From Mastigias papua (taxonomy: Eukaryota > Cnidaria > Scyphozoa > Rhizostomeae > Mastigiidae): DNA of 64,000 bases. The first letter of the stretch is position 1; every line of letters starts with the position of its first letter. The position numbers and the translations under genes were made by a program. Shown piece after piece: positions 24,063-36,812 of this stretch. Location: NCBI GenBank assembly GCA_964019165.1, contig OZ025280.1, positions 13,572,428-13,636,427 on the forward strand, given 5' to 3'. The notes beneath the pieces are model-generated. The model worked only from the letters and a program-made list of their open reading frames with translations, did no database searches and was not told the DNA's origin.

Positions 24063-24353
24063 CTAGGAGTGTAGGTTGGGTCTATCCCTTTGAATAAGGA
24101 GACTTTCATGAATAAGAAGCTCGAAGGTCATGCTAGTTTTACTGATGATCGAGAAATCCTCAAGTGTGCCCTCATGGCCTGATTGTTTTATATGATCCCC
24201 AACCGATGAAGAACTAGGGCAGGAACGTTTACCTCCACTTTTATTAGTCCCCAGGTGCTCATAACAGAGAATCTTAAGATTTCTGGATGTCTTACCGTAA
24301 TAAGTGCCACTGCAGCCACTACATGAGTACTTATAAATGACGTTAGAGCACAC
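24063..24353 (-). pseudogene. Penelope-like element, GIY-YIG endonuclease end, copy B
   Basis: Same 96-codon frame as 20545-20835 with one visible residue change (DHIKQSGHEG for DHITQSGHEG). The close match shows the duplication is young relative to the truncation of the element. Confidence 0.85.
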
Positions 24354-25399
24354 TAGGGGTGGGAGGAGGTCCTTAAATGTAAAGATTGAAGATACCTGTA
24401 AATGCTGATCAGAAATTCAGTGCCCCTTCTCCACTCACATGTGATGTCATCTGGAAGTAGAGGATTTGGACTATTACTTTGCACAACAAACAACAGATCT
24501 TGGGTCTCAGATCATGTAGTATTCACAGACTATGAGTTAAGCAGAATGAAGACAACTGTAAATGCCATTAGGATAACGTTCAAAGGATGAGATGCGAGTG
24601 GATATTCTGTAAGGGTATTCATAGGGGAATGCGAGTTGATAGATGATGAGGTGAATGGACGGTGCTCTAATGATCGGCAGTTGAAAGGTTGCACATAGAT
24701 GATAGTCAAGTCATAACAATGCAATGTTCAGGGAATGTATGAGATTGTCAAGTCTTTTCTGTTTTTAAGAAGTGTCCAAAGAATGTGCTGGGGATCAAAC
24801 AATCTCACTCATACTCAGTTTACAACACGAGAGAGCACTGCAATCCCTAATCTTGATTCAGGAATGGTCTTCAATTGTCAGCAGCATGGCCACTAGGTTC
24901 CACGTACTTGCTTAAAGACACTGATTATAATTTTGATTATAATCTGCATTAATCCTTAGAAAGAGCAACTTGAATGATAACAGGTTGTATGCCTATTCTT
25001 GTTAAACTGAGAGAAAAACATGCATTTAGAACCAAATGACCAGCTAATATATCAGATTCTAAAAATATGCATGGCTCAATTTCTAAGTGACTTCATTACT
25101 TCCTATTGCATTTTGAGATCTGTGCAATTGCTACCAGTTATTCATATATCTAACTGTCTAACGAACCTGGATGGGAAAGTAAGGCGCTCCCACCCACCAC
25201 GAGTCTGGGGTTACACCTTCAACAAGTGTAAAGCAACCCCAAGCCACCCAAATCAGGGTAACGAGGAAAGTACTGGGAAGCAGCAGTAATGGATGCTATC
25301 ATCGGCAGAATATCTCTATATGGGACAACAAGGGGATCACCAGTCCAAGTTAGTTGGTTAATTGCAACATGGAATGCAAGGACAATGAGTCAAGGGAAA

Positions 25400-26012
25400 C
25401 GATGTTCACAATTCGAGATAGTGAGTTACCTAAGACTACAGCTAGAGCTATAGATCTTTCGAAATTTGTGATTGATAAAGCTGATAGAATGTTGATGTCC
25501 ATGACAACTGAACGAGCAAAAGTCCATAAATTGCAGAAGTACATGGACTAGAACCCTCCATATCAACAGTTTTTGGATTCAGCTGAATTGGCTGCTGTTC
25601 ACGAGATGAAGCTGGAAGGAGACTGTGCTTGGCTAGAGGGAGCGTACGTTCCAGCACAGATATTTTCGGCGTTGACGTGGAATGATATAGTGAAAGCGGT
25701 CAAAGGATTCACCATTCCCTGGATAGTTGAGCTCAAGTTCTGTGATTTGACGGGAGGCACAACCAAGAAAAGCAGGCATGCAAATCGTTGGACCAGAATA
25801 GCCAAATGTATTGGCACTATAATAGAAGCCAGTGATTTGCAGCTGGGTGACAAGAGAGCCTTGGTCCCTCAAGGTGTTGACCCAACTGCAATGATGGATA
25901 GGCCCTTGACCAACGAATTGCTGCTAGATGTTTATACTTCATTAGCTGATGCAGAGACATGGACTGGATTTATTGATGATGCCAGGTTAGTGCCACTCAG
26001 GACAGAGGAGAC
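25400..26012 (+). pseudogene. Unrecognised coding sequence, truncated copy B
   Basis: Second copy of the ORF at 22196-23260. A TAG at 25548-25550 interrupts it after KLQKYMD; the frame reopens to FIDDARLVPLRTEE. It then passes into the 3' part of an RTE-type LINE at about 26012. Many of the differences from copy A lie in the first 80 codons, while the stretch from WIVELKFCDL to RTEE is almost unchanged. Confidence 0.5.
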
Positions 26013-26400
26013 ATACAAAAAGCAGGAAAAGGAAAATGGACGCTTTTGAATTATGGTGCTGGCGCATATTGCAGAGAATCCTTGGACAGACAGAAGAACA
26101 AATATATCTAATTTTGAAATAAGGCCAGAAACTTCTCTAGAAGGCAATATTATGAAACAAGCTCTGACCTCACTATTGGCATACTATGTGAGCTAGTGGA
26201 CTAGAGAGAGATGTCATGATAGAAGAAGGAGAAGGAACAAGAAGACGTGGCAGGCAAGGACAAGATGGCTCAACTCATTAAAAGACATTACTGGGATGAC
26301 ATTATATGAACTAAAAGAAACAGCTATGAACAGAGTAGGTTGGAGGAATGTTTGCTCAGAGAATTGCCAAAAATGGCTACCAAAATTTCTGTGTCAGAAT
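26013..26400 (+). pseudogene. RTE-type LINE, C-terminal end of the ORF
   Basis: Across several frames the sequence reads ENPWTDRRTN, IRPETSLEGNIMKQALT and, in clear sense, TRWLNSLKDITGMTLYELKE followed by TAMNRVGWRN. These are the conserved last blocks of RTE-like LINE proteins after the RT. RT and most of the endonuclease are gone. With the TWNARTM fragment upstream, the order is LINE start, unrecognised ORF, LINE end. Confidence 0.75.
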
Positions 26401-28149
26401 TTTGTAAATGACATGTTCATCTCCCTTTAAGAGTAGGTTAGTACCAAGATATAGCAAAGATATTATGATATTTGAAATCTACATTATGAACTTGGTGAGA
26501 GTACCAATTTTCATTGCAATCACTCAAGTAAATGCCATTTTACAATCGAAATAAGAGGAATACATGAGAAATTACCACACCCTTTTCTTCATATTTTCTG
26601 GAATACCCCCCCCCCAAAAACAAAATTTGAAAAGGCTATAACCTTTGAATGGGTTGAGATATGACAGTGATGTTTTGAATTTCATCATATATCACAATAT
26701 TCAAAAGGCTAAAAATGAGGATAATGTGAAGACATGATGGTTATAGGCTCAGGATGATTTGGCATGGAATGACCCCAAATGAAAGACAAGTAAACTAATA
26801 AGATATACCAATAGATTTCCTGATAAATGCTAACATAAATAATAAGTAAGAAGAAATTTGTGTAGACATGGGTATACAGGGCACTTGTACACTGTACGGC
26901 TATGGAATGGAGGAGAGGGTGTTGCAATACATGTCTACAGGCAGGCTACTCAAACTCTCTTACTCAGCTACAGAAAAGTGATAATCACATGCCAGCTTTC
27001 ATAGACTAACCAAAAGATTGCTGATGACAGACACCCTCATAACTCTGGTACAAGGAAATTGCTGATGGCACACACCTGGTACAAGGAAGTTGTCTTCTAT
27101 ACTGAAAATAAAGCAATACTTTTATTGCCACATACCATACCTAGTATATCTGATAGTAGTACAATAGAGTGATAGCACTATTTATTAATTTTACAAAGGT
27201 ACTTAATTTATCTCATCATTAATTTGTCTTTGAAAACCTTGGTTTATCCTTCCCAAGTTTTATCCAATGTATGGCTGCATCTTCTGGCCTTGGTTCATAA
27301 CTCACTTTTCTCTGCGATTGCTAAAAGATAAACTAATACAAATACACACAGAGACTTAGTTCGGAGATGTAAAACAAAAGTCTCATCATGCATTGCTCCT
27401 AAGTCCTAATGTATTATCATATCTTATCATACACAATTCAGACATACAGTGTTGCTTATTGCAGTGATATGAAGCCTTGAAATTAATTGAACAGCTTGAA
27501 AATCACCTGTTTGATCATCATTTTTGGTATTCTGCCAAACAATTTTCAAATGCAAAGAAAGCAGAATGAGATTGCATATCCAGCATGAAAGCTAATGACT
27601 GTGCAATTAGAAAGACAGCTGTCATCCTCACCCTGGTGGTCACAGAACTTTGTGTAGCCATGATTTTGCTCACAAAATGACAAGCCAAAGAAGGATGTAG
27701 AAAATAAGAGGTTAAAGAAAACCACAACAGAAATGGTGGAGAATCACAAAAAGTTCAGTGCATTCTGTGTCACATCTTCCTGTTCTTTATTCCCCCACAT
27801 ACAATACTATAAAGTATGCAAAAAGCTTCTTTCCCTAGGTCCCTGCACCAGCTGCTTACAGTCTGATGTGAATATTTCATGTGAAATATTAAACTGCAGC
27901 TGATTCAAGTCTTGCAGTCCACATAATGTACTGCATCCCAACAATTCTTAACAGCAATGATTTACAGTTTTCCATATAATAGAACAATTCAAAACAACCT
28001 ACCATTAAACTTCAACAGATAGTCAGCTGTACAATGAATTCCAATGTTGACTGAGTAATCCCTGGTAACCAGATGACTCTAGGTACCAACCTTAGGATCC
28101 TTTATCTCCTTCCAGACAAATTGTATATCCAGCGTGATATACCCACATT
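26401..28149. other. No gene seen
   Basis: AT-rich DNA with chance ORFs only, including a C10 run at 26606. Nothing repeats within the window. Confidence 0.55.
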
Positions 28150-28600
28150 CAGAGCTACAAATTCATACACACTGGTTTATATATACAACCTCATGAACAG
28201 AACTTCATAAATGCAGACTCGTAGACAGAAATGATACCTACAGATCTACACACACAAAATCATATATACAATGTCATGCATACAAATACTAAATACTGAT
28301 GTATGCACATAAATTCATACATACAAATTCATGCATAGAAATAATACATACAGATCTGCGCACACAAAATAATATATACAATTCCATGCATAGAAATACT
28401 AAATACTGATGTATGCACATAAATTGATAAATACAAATTCATGAATAGAAATAATACATGCAGATCTATGCACACAAAATCATATATACAATGTCATGCA
28501 TAGAGACACTAAATACTGCTATACTCACATAAATTCATATCTACATATTCTCGCATAGACATAATACATACAGATCAATACACAAAATCATAGATACACT
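28150..28600. repeat. Satellite block 1 (~55-bp unit)
   Basis: Diverged tandem units of the pattern CACACAAAATCATATATACA, AATnTCATGCATAGAAATA and a link containing ACAGATCTATG. The same family forms the blocks at 35430-36077 and 39662-41720, 7 kb and 11 kb to the right. Confidence 0.88.
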
Positions 28601-30088
28601 TACGTTCAAAAAGTATTTCACCACCTAGCACAAAATGGCAGCTAACAGCAGCCAAGGGCCTAGTCCAGAAAAGTTACATAACAAAAGTGTCATGCTGTAA
28701 GGGCTTCTTCATTCTGTATTTAGGCGGGAAAAGATTCATAAATTTCCAAGTGTCCAAATGAACCAAAATGTGCAACTGATTTTTGTCTGTATTAACATGA
28801 AGAAACGGATATTCATGAAGACACATTAATTTTTGCACTGTTTGTGTTTTCCGTCACTCCGTGACCAGTATTACCATGTACACACATCTGTCTAGTTACA
28901 AGGTATATTTCCAGTGTCTGGGCACATATTGAAAACCGTCATTTCTAAAAAGGCGAACACCCGAAGAACAGGCTGAACACCCCAAGAACACTCCATGAAC
29001 ACGCCATTAAACCCCAAATTTGAAGCTGAACACCTCAAAAATCTCAACAATATCGATTACTTACTCCAAAATGACTTTGATCAATTATTCACAAATAAGT
29101 GTGGTGCGGGGAGGGCCATTTAAGTATTATGTTGTTGGTGTTGTGACATCCATGCATCTTTCTGCGCACCAAACGTACGAAGGGGGGGTCAATACATGTA
29201 GAGTGAGTGGAAGTCCACAGGTACCTAGTAGGAAAGTTTCTTACTTTTCGGCTTCAGCACTGAAAAGTTCTAAGCTTCTTCACGGTACTAGTCGTATGGA
29301 GAATGAAAAGGTCCTTGTACATTTGAAATAATGATAAGTCTTAGTAAAGAACATAAGCTTAACTGTTGGAGAACGATAGTGGGGCAAGGGGGCCGACAGG
29401 AGCAAAAGGGCACCGACTACCATAGTGTTAGAGTACTAGTTCTGTCTGCTATTTCTTTGTTAAGTAATGCTGTGTGGTATCATTAGTTTCTGTTGATTCC
29501 GGTTGTGTTTGTGGTCACCCGCATTTCATGCTGTAACATCGCCACAGATTCTGTCATCATCTCTTTGTTGAAGTACGTAATGTGTCAGTGGTCAGTGTAA
29601 TATGGGTATGCTGTTAATGTGATATCAGTACCTGTTCTTGTTTGTAAATCAGTTGAGCTCAAGTAGCCGAGAATCGAAGTGGTGTAAGTGAATTTCTAGT
29701 TGCCGTTCACCGTGAATTTTAGTTGTGTTTTAGTCGATGTGAGAAGTTGTCGTACTTGCGTTGTCCTTATTGTTATTATTGCCATTTTCCGCCTACCTTT
29801 GACGAACCTGGATGCCGTCGCACTTTGACAAACTTGCTGAACTCGAACTATTATTTGTACTGTTTGCTATTTTCGGATTTCTTTAGCAAACCTATCCCAG
29901 AAATGTAGGGCACCCGATGCACTTTTCTGGGAATTTCAGGGCTATGCCTCTCACAATCATATAAATGATTGTCTTTTCCAATCAAATGGTGCTTCTTTGT
30001 AGCTTATATGATCTCCTTTGTATCAAATTAACGTTTGGAAAACAAATCATTGCGTTGACCCCTGTTCGTACTTTTGGCGCGCAGAAAG
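28601..30088. other. No gene seen
   Basis: Non-coding. From about 29400 the base content becomes richer in CpG, GT and TTG, as in a transposon or gene 5' region. A 9-bp stem TCCCAGAAA/TTTCTGGGA lies at 29895-29932. It leads into the transposase-like pseudogene at 30089. Confidence 0.45.
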
Positions 30089-32195
30089 ATGCATGGATGT
30101 CAAAAGAAACAGGCTATTAAGGTAAAAGACTCCAGCAGGAAAAGCAAGGAGAAGGTTGACAGCAACCCAACAAATGCTGAGAAGAAAGACTATTCAACTC
30201 CAAGGGTAAGGGAATTCAGAAAAAGAACAAATCATGGTAGTACAGCTCTCATTTGGTAAAAAGAAGAGCTTGACAAAGTCACAATGAAAAGGCTTAAAGA
30301 AAAACAAAGAATTTGTTCAAAATGTTACATCGCCAAGACAACAAGCAAGAATTGTCTCATCAATTGTTGAAAGTGCAAAATCCTCCCCAAGAACAAAGAA
30401 ATCCTTGACAGCAGCATAGAACAGCAGGAAGAGCACAAGAATGCTAAAAGAGTTATTGAGAAGCTAAAGATGCAGAAGGATAATAGTGCTAATGTTGCAA
30501 GGCTGATAGTTGGCACCATTGCGTGTGGAACACCATTTTCTTCCCTCATATCCTCAAGTGCGAATCTTGGTGTTTCTTTTCGCACTCTGAAGAGGGCATT
30601 ATTTGACCTCGAATCAATAGATAATTTGCAGGTCATAACACATATGAGTAGAAAACGTAACTCATTTGTCTTGACAGACAGTACTCAAAAGCTCGTCCTT
30701 GACTTTTATGAAGAAAGTGGCAGGGAATGTCCATATCAAAAATCCACAGTCACAGTGAATGGAGAGAAGGGAATATTCTTCTCCTTCAAAAACCATTGAC
30801 TGAATATTTCTGTCTTTTACAGTCTTTGAATCCTGATGTTAAGATCAGTCAAACTAGCTTTGAGAAGTTGAGACCCAAAAATGTGATGCTGAAATCACAA
30901 GCACAAAGACAAGTGTGTTGTTGCACTCAACATGTAAATGCAGATTATCTTTGAACAAATCTGAATGATCTTCTGAGAATCAATGAGCAGACAGTCATCA
31001 AAGACAATGAAACTCTGGTTTCCAACACTTTGTATAATTCTGATTCAATTGCATGCATTGAGCAAGACTGCAAGCAGTGTAGTGTGGACAACTTGGATGC
31101 ATTGAAAGAAAACATTCATTATTGTTCCATTGATTGCAGAAGGAACAAAGATGATTGCTCAAACTACGCCATCTCATTCCTCCAATTCAAGAACACAAGC
31201 TACACAACCAACAAAGGTCAGACAAAGAAAAAGGTCGCACCTGTTTCTGCCTTTCTTGCCTTGTCCCAGATGAGGTTCAGTCATTACACTGGACACAAAC
31301 ACAAGCGACATTGTTTCCTGTTGTGACTTTTAGACAGAAAGGCAGATTCTGGGAAACTGCTAGAAGACCACCTTGTTTTCATTTCAGATGACATAGAACA
31401 TGACTGTGCATCTGTAGAGTTGGTCAGTGCTGTGACATCCACAGTTATTATCAGCAGGCTGGTGTTAAGATTGTGAGGGATATTGAATTCAATAATGGAT
31501 GTGCTGCCCAATTCAAAAGCATCAAGTCATTTGGGTTGTTTTCAAAGCAATCCATCCTTACTGACAGGGTGTACTTCGGATCATCACATGGAAAAGGACC
31601 CTCTGATGGAGTTGGCGGTGTAATCAAACCATTAGTTACTACAGCAGTTTGCAGTCAAAAAGTGATCATTAGAGATGCAAAGAAATTCTTTGATTTTCTC
31701 TGACAGATGCTGCATTGAAAATGAAATTGGTGCAAGTGATAGTAAGCATCAAATAAAGACAAGAAAGTTATTCTTCCTTGACAAACAAGATGTTGAAAAG
31801 TACAGAGATTCTTTGGATGAGTTACCATACAAGACCTTGAAAGGAACAAGAAAGATTCATCAAATCACACTTTACAGCTCATTAAAGAGTCATGAGCTTG
31901 CAATAAGAAATTTTGCTTGCCTTTGTGAAAACTGTGTTCAGGTAAACTTGGACAGCTCTGCATGTGACAATTCTCAAATGTTGCAGGAATACAGCTAGAG
32001 AAAAGTTGTAATCTATTAAATAAAGCTGCTAATGAAGATACTGATGATGAGATGTGTGATGAATTGCAAGATGATGAATTGCAAGAATGGCAAGTGAGTG
32101 ATGTGGTTCATATGATAAAGAAAAATGAGATAGCAGTGATCAGATCAGTTGACACCTTCAATCCCTATTACTTGGTGAAGGCTATGGATGAGGCT
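30089..32195 (+). pseudogene. Transposase-like gene of an unassigned family, heavily decayed
   Basis: Sense is spread over several frames. An N-terminal basic region comes first (HGCQKKQAIKVKDSSRKSKE), then NVARLIVGTIACG and LGVSFRTLKRALFDLESI (30500-30615) and a Cys pair region CIEQDCKQCSVDN (31060). Next is VFISDDIEHDCASVELVS (~31375), an NNGCAAQFKSIKSF block (~31495) and FGSSHGKGPSDGVGGVIK (~31577), then KTLKGTRKIHQI and CLCENCV. The Asp-rich blocks in the order SDD, (D/N)G..QFK and HGKG..DG.GG look like an RNase H-fold (DDE-type) nuclease, but that is inference. At least eight frame breaks are present. A better preserved relative sits at 36813-38947. Confidence 0.65.
31819..31951 (+). repeat. 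133-bp direct repeat within the transposase-like gene, copy 1
   Basis: The segment starting GAGTTACCATACAAGACC is repeated with about 91% identity at 32250-32382. It covers the KTLKGTRKIHQI to CLCENCV part of the protein, so the 3' end of the gene was partly duplicated after or during insertion. Confidence 0.9.
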
Positions 32196-32249
32196 TGAGC
32201 TTAAAGAAATGTGTGCTGAATATTATGGGCACACTATTCATAGCTTAGT

Positions 32250-32382
32250 GAGTTACCATACAAGACCCTGAAAGGAACAAGACAGATTCATCAAATCACA
32301 ATATACAGCTCATTAAACACTCATGAGCTTGCAATAAGAAATTATGCTTGCCTCTGTGAACACTGTGCTCAGGTAAACTTGG
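32250..32382 (+). repeat. 133-bp direct repeat, copy 2
   Basis: Partner of 31819-31951. Right after it a further short triplication of TAACCTTGTATGAGATCCAA occurs at about 32578-32630. Confidence 0.9.
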
Positions 32383-32917
32383 GCTGGTTATAGCATAGTG
32401 AGGGGGCATTATCTAGAGTTTCAAAAGAGAACAAAAGATGATTGCTTCATGTTTGAAGATGAGACAAAAGTCGTTGCAATCTCTGCCATTTGTATTGCTG
32501 GAATCTCACCACCTTTGTACCGCTGGAATCTCACCACCCTTGACAAGATCTACTGGCATCAGAAAGAGAAAGCTAATAACCTTGTATGAGATCCAATAGC
32601 CTTGTATGAGATCCAATAACCTTGTATGAGATATCTCCTGAAATTAATGATGTACCTTTGGGCTTAGTAACTGGTTACAACATTTAGGGCTTCTGTTGTG
32701 AATTACAACTCTTCATTTTGTGTAGTAAGTCTGTTTGAGTTAATTTAGAGTTTTCATGTTTGCAGTCACGGAATGACAGAAAAGTTCTATGTTGGTAAAT
32801 TCTAAATGTTTCACAGGAAACCTTTCAAAATTGGGTGTTCTATTAGATTTTGAGTGTATTTTACAGGGAAAATATAGCACTTAAGTTATATACTTTAGAT
32901 TGATTTTTGAACAGATA

Positions 32918-34145
32918 CGAGGGGCGTTCAAAAAGTTTCCGGATGTTGAAAAAGTACAAGTGAAATATGTACATTTCAAATATAAAATTAACAATGTATC
33001 CAAACTACCAACTTTTAGAGAGTTTTCTTTATATAACTTAAAAAACTAAAGTAGAATTGAATGTTGAAAATGGGCAGTTGGTATCTGTCAATCGTCAGCC
33101 ATGGACCTTCAACATACTCATTTTCGATCAATGATTTTTTATGACTTCAAAAGTGGCTTAACTCAACAGCAAAGTCATATTCGTCTTAAAGCTGCGTTTG
33201 GTGATGAAGCACCTTCAACAATTATGACTGGTTTGCCGACTTTCGAAGAGGCCGGCACTCTCTGGAAGACAATCCCTGCTCGGGACGCCCAGCTGCAGCA
33301 ACAACAGATCTTCAAGTGGCTGCTGTTCAGAAACTGGTAGAGGAGGATGGAAGAGTGACAGTGCTACAGATAGCAGAGGAAGTTGGTATATCATCGGGAA
33401 GTGTCAGCAATGTATTGCACAATTCCCTAGGATTAAGTAAGGTTCAGCAAGATGGTTACCTCATAAGCTGACAGAGGAGCAAAAGCAACGCAGGGTAAAC
33501 TGGTGTCGTTCCATGCTTGAAAAATTTGACGGGGGAAAGTCAAATGCTGTCTGGGAGATTGTAAGTGGTGATGAGACATGGGTATACTGTTTTGACCCAG
33601 AAACAAAGCAGCAATCTCAGCAGTGGATCCCCGTTGGACAGAGAACCCCTCAAAAAGTCATTCAAAGTCGCACCATCGCTAAGTAAATGATTGCTATTTT
33701 TGTCTCTCGCGCTGGCCATGTGGCAACAATACCGCTTGTTACCCAGCGCACAGTGACTAGTACATGGTATGTGAGGGACTGTTTGCCTCTTGTGCTTGCT
33801 GCAGTTGCTAAAAGAGGCCCAAGAACAAGGCATCATGGCTTGCTCTTGCATCATGACAATGCTGCTGCACACAGGGCAGCTGCTATGCAAGAATTTCTGC
33901 ATGCGGAATGGATCCGTCAGCTGGAACATCCCCCTCACAGTCCTGATTTGGCTCCCTGCGACTTCTTCGTCTTCCCTTTCGTTAAGTCAAAGCTACGTGG
34001 GGTGAGGTTTGATACCCCTGATCTTGCAGTGGAGGCATTTCTGGAACACATTGAAGCCATACCACAATCAGTGTGGGTGAGCATGTTCCAGAAGTGGTTT
34101 CAGCGCATGCGAAAGTGTCTCAACTCAGACCTGTCTCAACTGTAA
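32918..34145 (+). mobile_element. mariner element, right end not found
   Basis: The left end is CGAGGGGCGTTCAAAAAGTT at 32918, directly after TA (32916-32917), matching mariner end style. The transposase follows. The matching inverted end is not visible in the 300 bp after the transposase stop, so the right TIR is lost or badly decayed. Confidence 0.78.
33101..34145 (+). pseudogene. mariner transposase, three lesions
   Basis: Cut-and-paste transposase with an N-terminal helix-turn-helix (HFRSMIFYDFKSGLTQQQSH) and the DD34D-type core. The first Asp is in SGDETWVYCFDPE (~33570), the second in LLLHHDNAAAH (~33850) and the third in HSPDLAPCDFF (~33945). A +1 shift near 33225, another near 33440 and a TAA at 33684-33686 break it. 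The last 152 codons (33687-34145) are open. The N-terminal ORF is 33101-33340. Confidence 0.88.
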
Positions 34146-35429
34146 ACAATGTCAGAGTGGCCTAGCATTGCTGAAAGTGAACAGCACCATAAAAATCCTA
34201 GTAATTATTAAATTGTCCAGTAGGAATCTGCTGAACAACCTCCAGGACCCTCTGCAGTCACAAATCTATAATGTAGTTGTTTGGAAAACAAGGATTGAAT
34301 GTATCTGTGATCGTGAAATGAACTTGCAAATCCACTCGCGTGTTTACTGACAAACTACACTAGAATGAAGATTGAGGGATACCAAAACGCTATATGGCTA
34401 ACATTCAAGAAACTTAGCAAGTCATGTAGTTTGCTTGTAATCACACTTGACATGAAAGATGAACAGCAGCCTCTTCATTGCTTAAACTATAAGGGGAGGG
34501 CTACAAATCTCTCAGACTTACAATAGATAGCACAACGAACAACCTCATACAGGAAAAACACGGAAAAACTTTGGAAGTTAGAAAAAACAATTTCAGTACG
34601 CTACTGGTTGATATTTTACCACACCTCACTTTATTTTCCTGAAAATAAAACTGGGACGTCACATCATGCAACAACAACCCAAACTGAAAGCTTCCCAAAT
34701 GTTATCTAATGTCAGGTAACAAAGTGCAAGAAGTAAGCGAAATACACCATAATATACCACAAAATACAACATGAAATATCTTCTATATGGTTTATCACAA
34801 CATACCAACAACAGTACTATGGTTTAGCAGAGAGAATCAAACAGCTCTGGAAGACCTGTCATGGTGATATCACCCTCGAAAAGTGGGATTCCTTGGCAAA
34901 TGACATCAAGTGAAAAAGCAGGAAACTTGAAGCAGAAGGACAAAATTCTCCTCCAAGTCACACGGCAACTATATGGTAGTAATGGTCCACAACTGTAGAA
35001 TACGGATGAAATGGACATAGGAAATGCAGGAAGTCTTAAATCAACCCATTTTAGGAAAATACAGCAGGCTTACCTGGAAGAACTGCAACCAAAGTCTCTT
35101 CGCGATAACACACACAGCTACTTAGTCCTACAGGACCACTCGCAAAACTGACAACATGTGGACCAGCATGGAGGAGCAACAGTTTGTCTGTGAATGGTAA
35201 TGGGAAGAAAGTTGAATAACTCGACAAAGACAAATGATAAAAATTATATCTCTTCTTATGTAAGTAGTAGACCCGAATGGCTACCCTCAGCTGAAATTTG
35301 GCAGCCATGGGAAAATACCCTAGGAGGAGATCATGTACGCGGAATCAGGTCACGTGGTACAACTTCGAGCACTCTGATTGGTTTGGCATAAATTATCATA
35401 TAGGCATCTTAGTATATAGTGAGCTATGC
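34146..35429. other. No gene seen
   Basis: Non-coding DNA between the mariner remnant and the satellite, with short chance ORFs only. Confidence 0.55.
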
Positions 35430-36077
35430 ACACAACATCATATATACAATTTCATGCATAGACATGATACAGACAGCTCTATGGACACAAAAACATATAT
35501 ATAATTTAATGTATTTACATAATACATACAGATCTCTGCATGCACACAAAATCATATATACAATTTCATACATAGACATAATACAGACTGATCCAATTAC
35601 ACAAAATCATATACATACTTTCATGCATATAAATACACATATAGGTGTATGCACACAAGATCATATATACAATGTCATGCATTGAAACAATATATACAGA
35701 TTGATTGACACAAAATCATATACATAATGTTATGCATAGAAATAATAGATATAGATCTATGCACACAAGATCATATATACAATTTCATGTATTTACATAC
35801 TACATGCAGATCTATGCACACAAAACCATATATACAATTTCATGCATAGAAATAATACATACAGATCTATGTACACAAAATCACAGATAATTTCATGCAT
35901 AGAAATAATGCATACAGATCTATGCACACAAAATCATATATAGAAGTTCATGTATAGACATAATAGAGACAGATCTATACACAGACAATCATATACATAC
36001 TTTCATGCATAGAAATAATAAGTACAGATCTATGCACACAAATTCATATCTACAATTTCATGCTTAGAAATACTACA
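35430..36077. repeat. Satellite block 2 (~55-bp unit)
   Basis: About twelve units of the same satellite as 28150-28600: CACACAAAATCATATATACA, a TTCATGCATAGAAATAATA segment, and ACATACAGATCTATG. It stops at TACA, the target duplication of the transposon that splits the array. Confidence 0.93.
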
Positions 36078-36445
36078 TGGGCAATTCCAGAATTGTGTCA
36101 ACCAAAATTTTCAAAACCCTTAATTTTTAAAGTTCTTGAGTTAAGGGAACAAATGAAAAAAGTAAAGAGCCAAGGTATTAAATAATTCAAACAGTTAAAT
36201 TTGATTGTCTGTTAACTTATTTTTACAGTTATTTTTTCATGATTTTTGAAACTATTTTTAAGTGCAATCTCAACATGAATAAAAAGCAAAAAGTCAATTA
36301 AAATTTTTGATGCATTGATTGTTTGGCAAGAAATGTTATGTTGCCCTTGTAATACGAATTGAACAGATTGGTAAACTATAAATAACTTCAAAAAATATGT
36401 TTATCTATACTTTTTATATTTGAATCATGAAGATGGCCTAAAAAC

Positions 36446-36672
36446 TGTTGTACGTCTGTAACAAAATTGTACTTTTTGAAAACATTTCTTTACTTAATTG
36501 CTGGATGTTATTGATTGTTTCTAAACTTCTGGATTTTATTTCAGTTAACAATACAACATCTAAAGTTTTAAAGAAAATATTTTTATTTTCTGTAAAAAGC
36601 TGTAACAGACATACATTTTTTTGTATGTCTGTAACGTATGTCTGTAATATTTACAAAGCTGTAACTAGAAGT
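36446..36672 (+). repeat. Left subterminal motif cluster (TAYGTCTGTAAC)
   Basis: Copies of GTACGTCTGTAAC or GTATGTCTGTAA occur at about 36450, 36620 and 36635, with partial copies CTGTAAC at 36599 and 36659. The matching right cluster lies at 39330-39650. Such clusters usually bind the transposase. Confidence 0.65.
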
Positions 36673-36812
36673 GTTTATCATAGAAAGGCCTGGGCACTAA
36701 CTAGTCAGTTGTTTTGTTGTTATGGCAAGTAGCAAGGTTTGGGCCTAACTTTTTGGAAACTGTTATTCAGAAGATAGCTGAGAAAGTTTATATCAAGAAA
36801 CATTGAGAAGCT

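Larger units (their letters stand above)
23263..26012. repeat. Tandem segmental duplication, copy B
   Basis: Partner of 19750-22790. The offset is 3513 bp at the left edge, 3518 bp at the GIY-YIG domain and 3227 bp after the 290-bp deletion. It ends where the RTE-type LINE 3' part begins. Confidence 0.92.
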
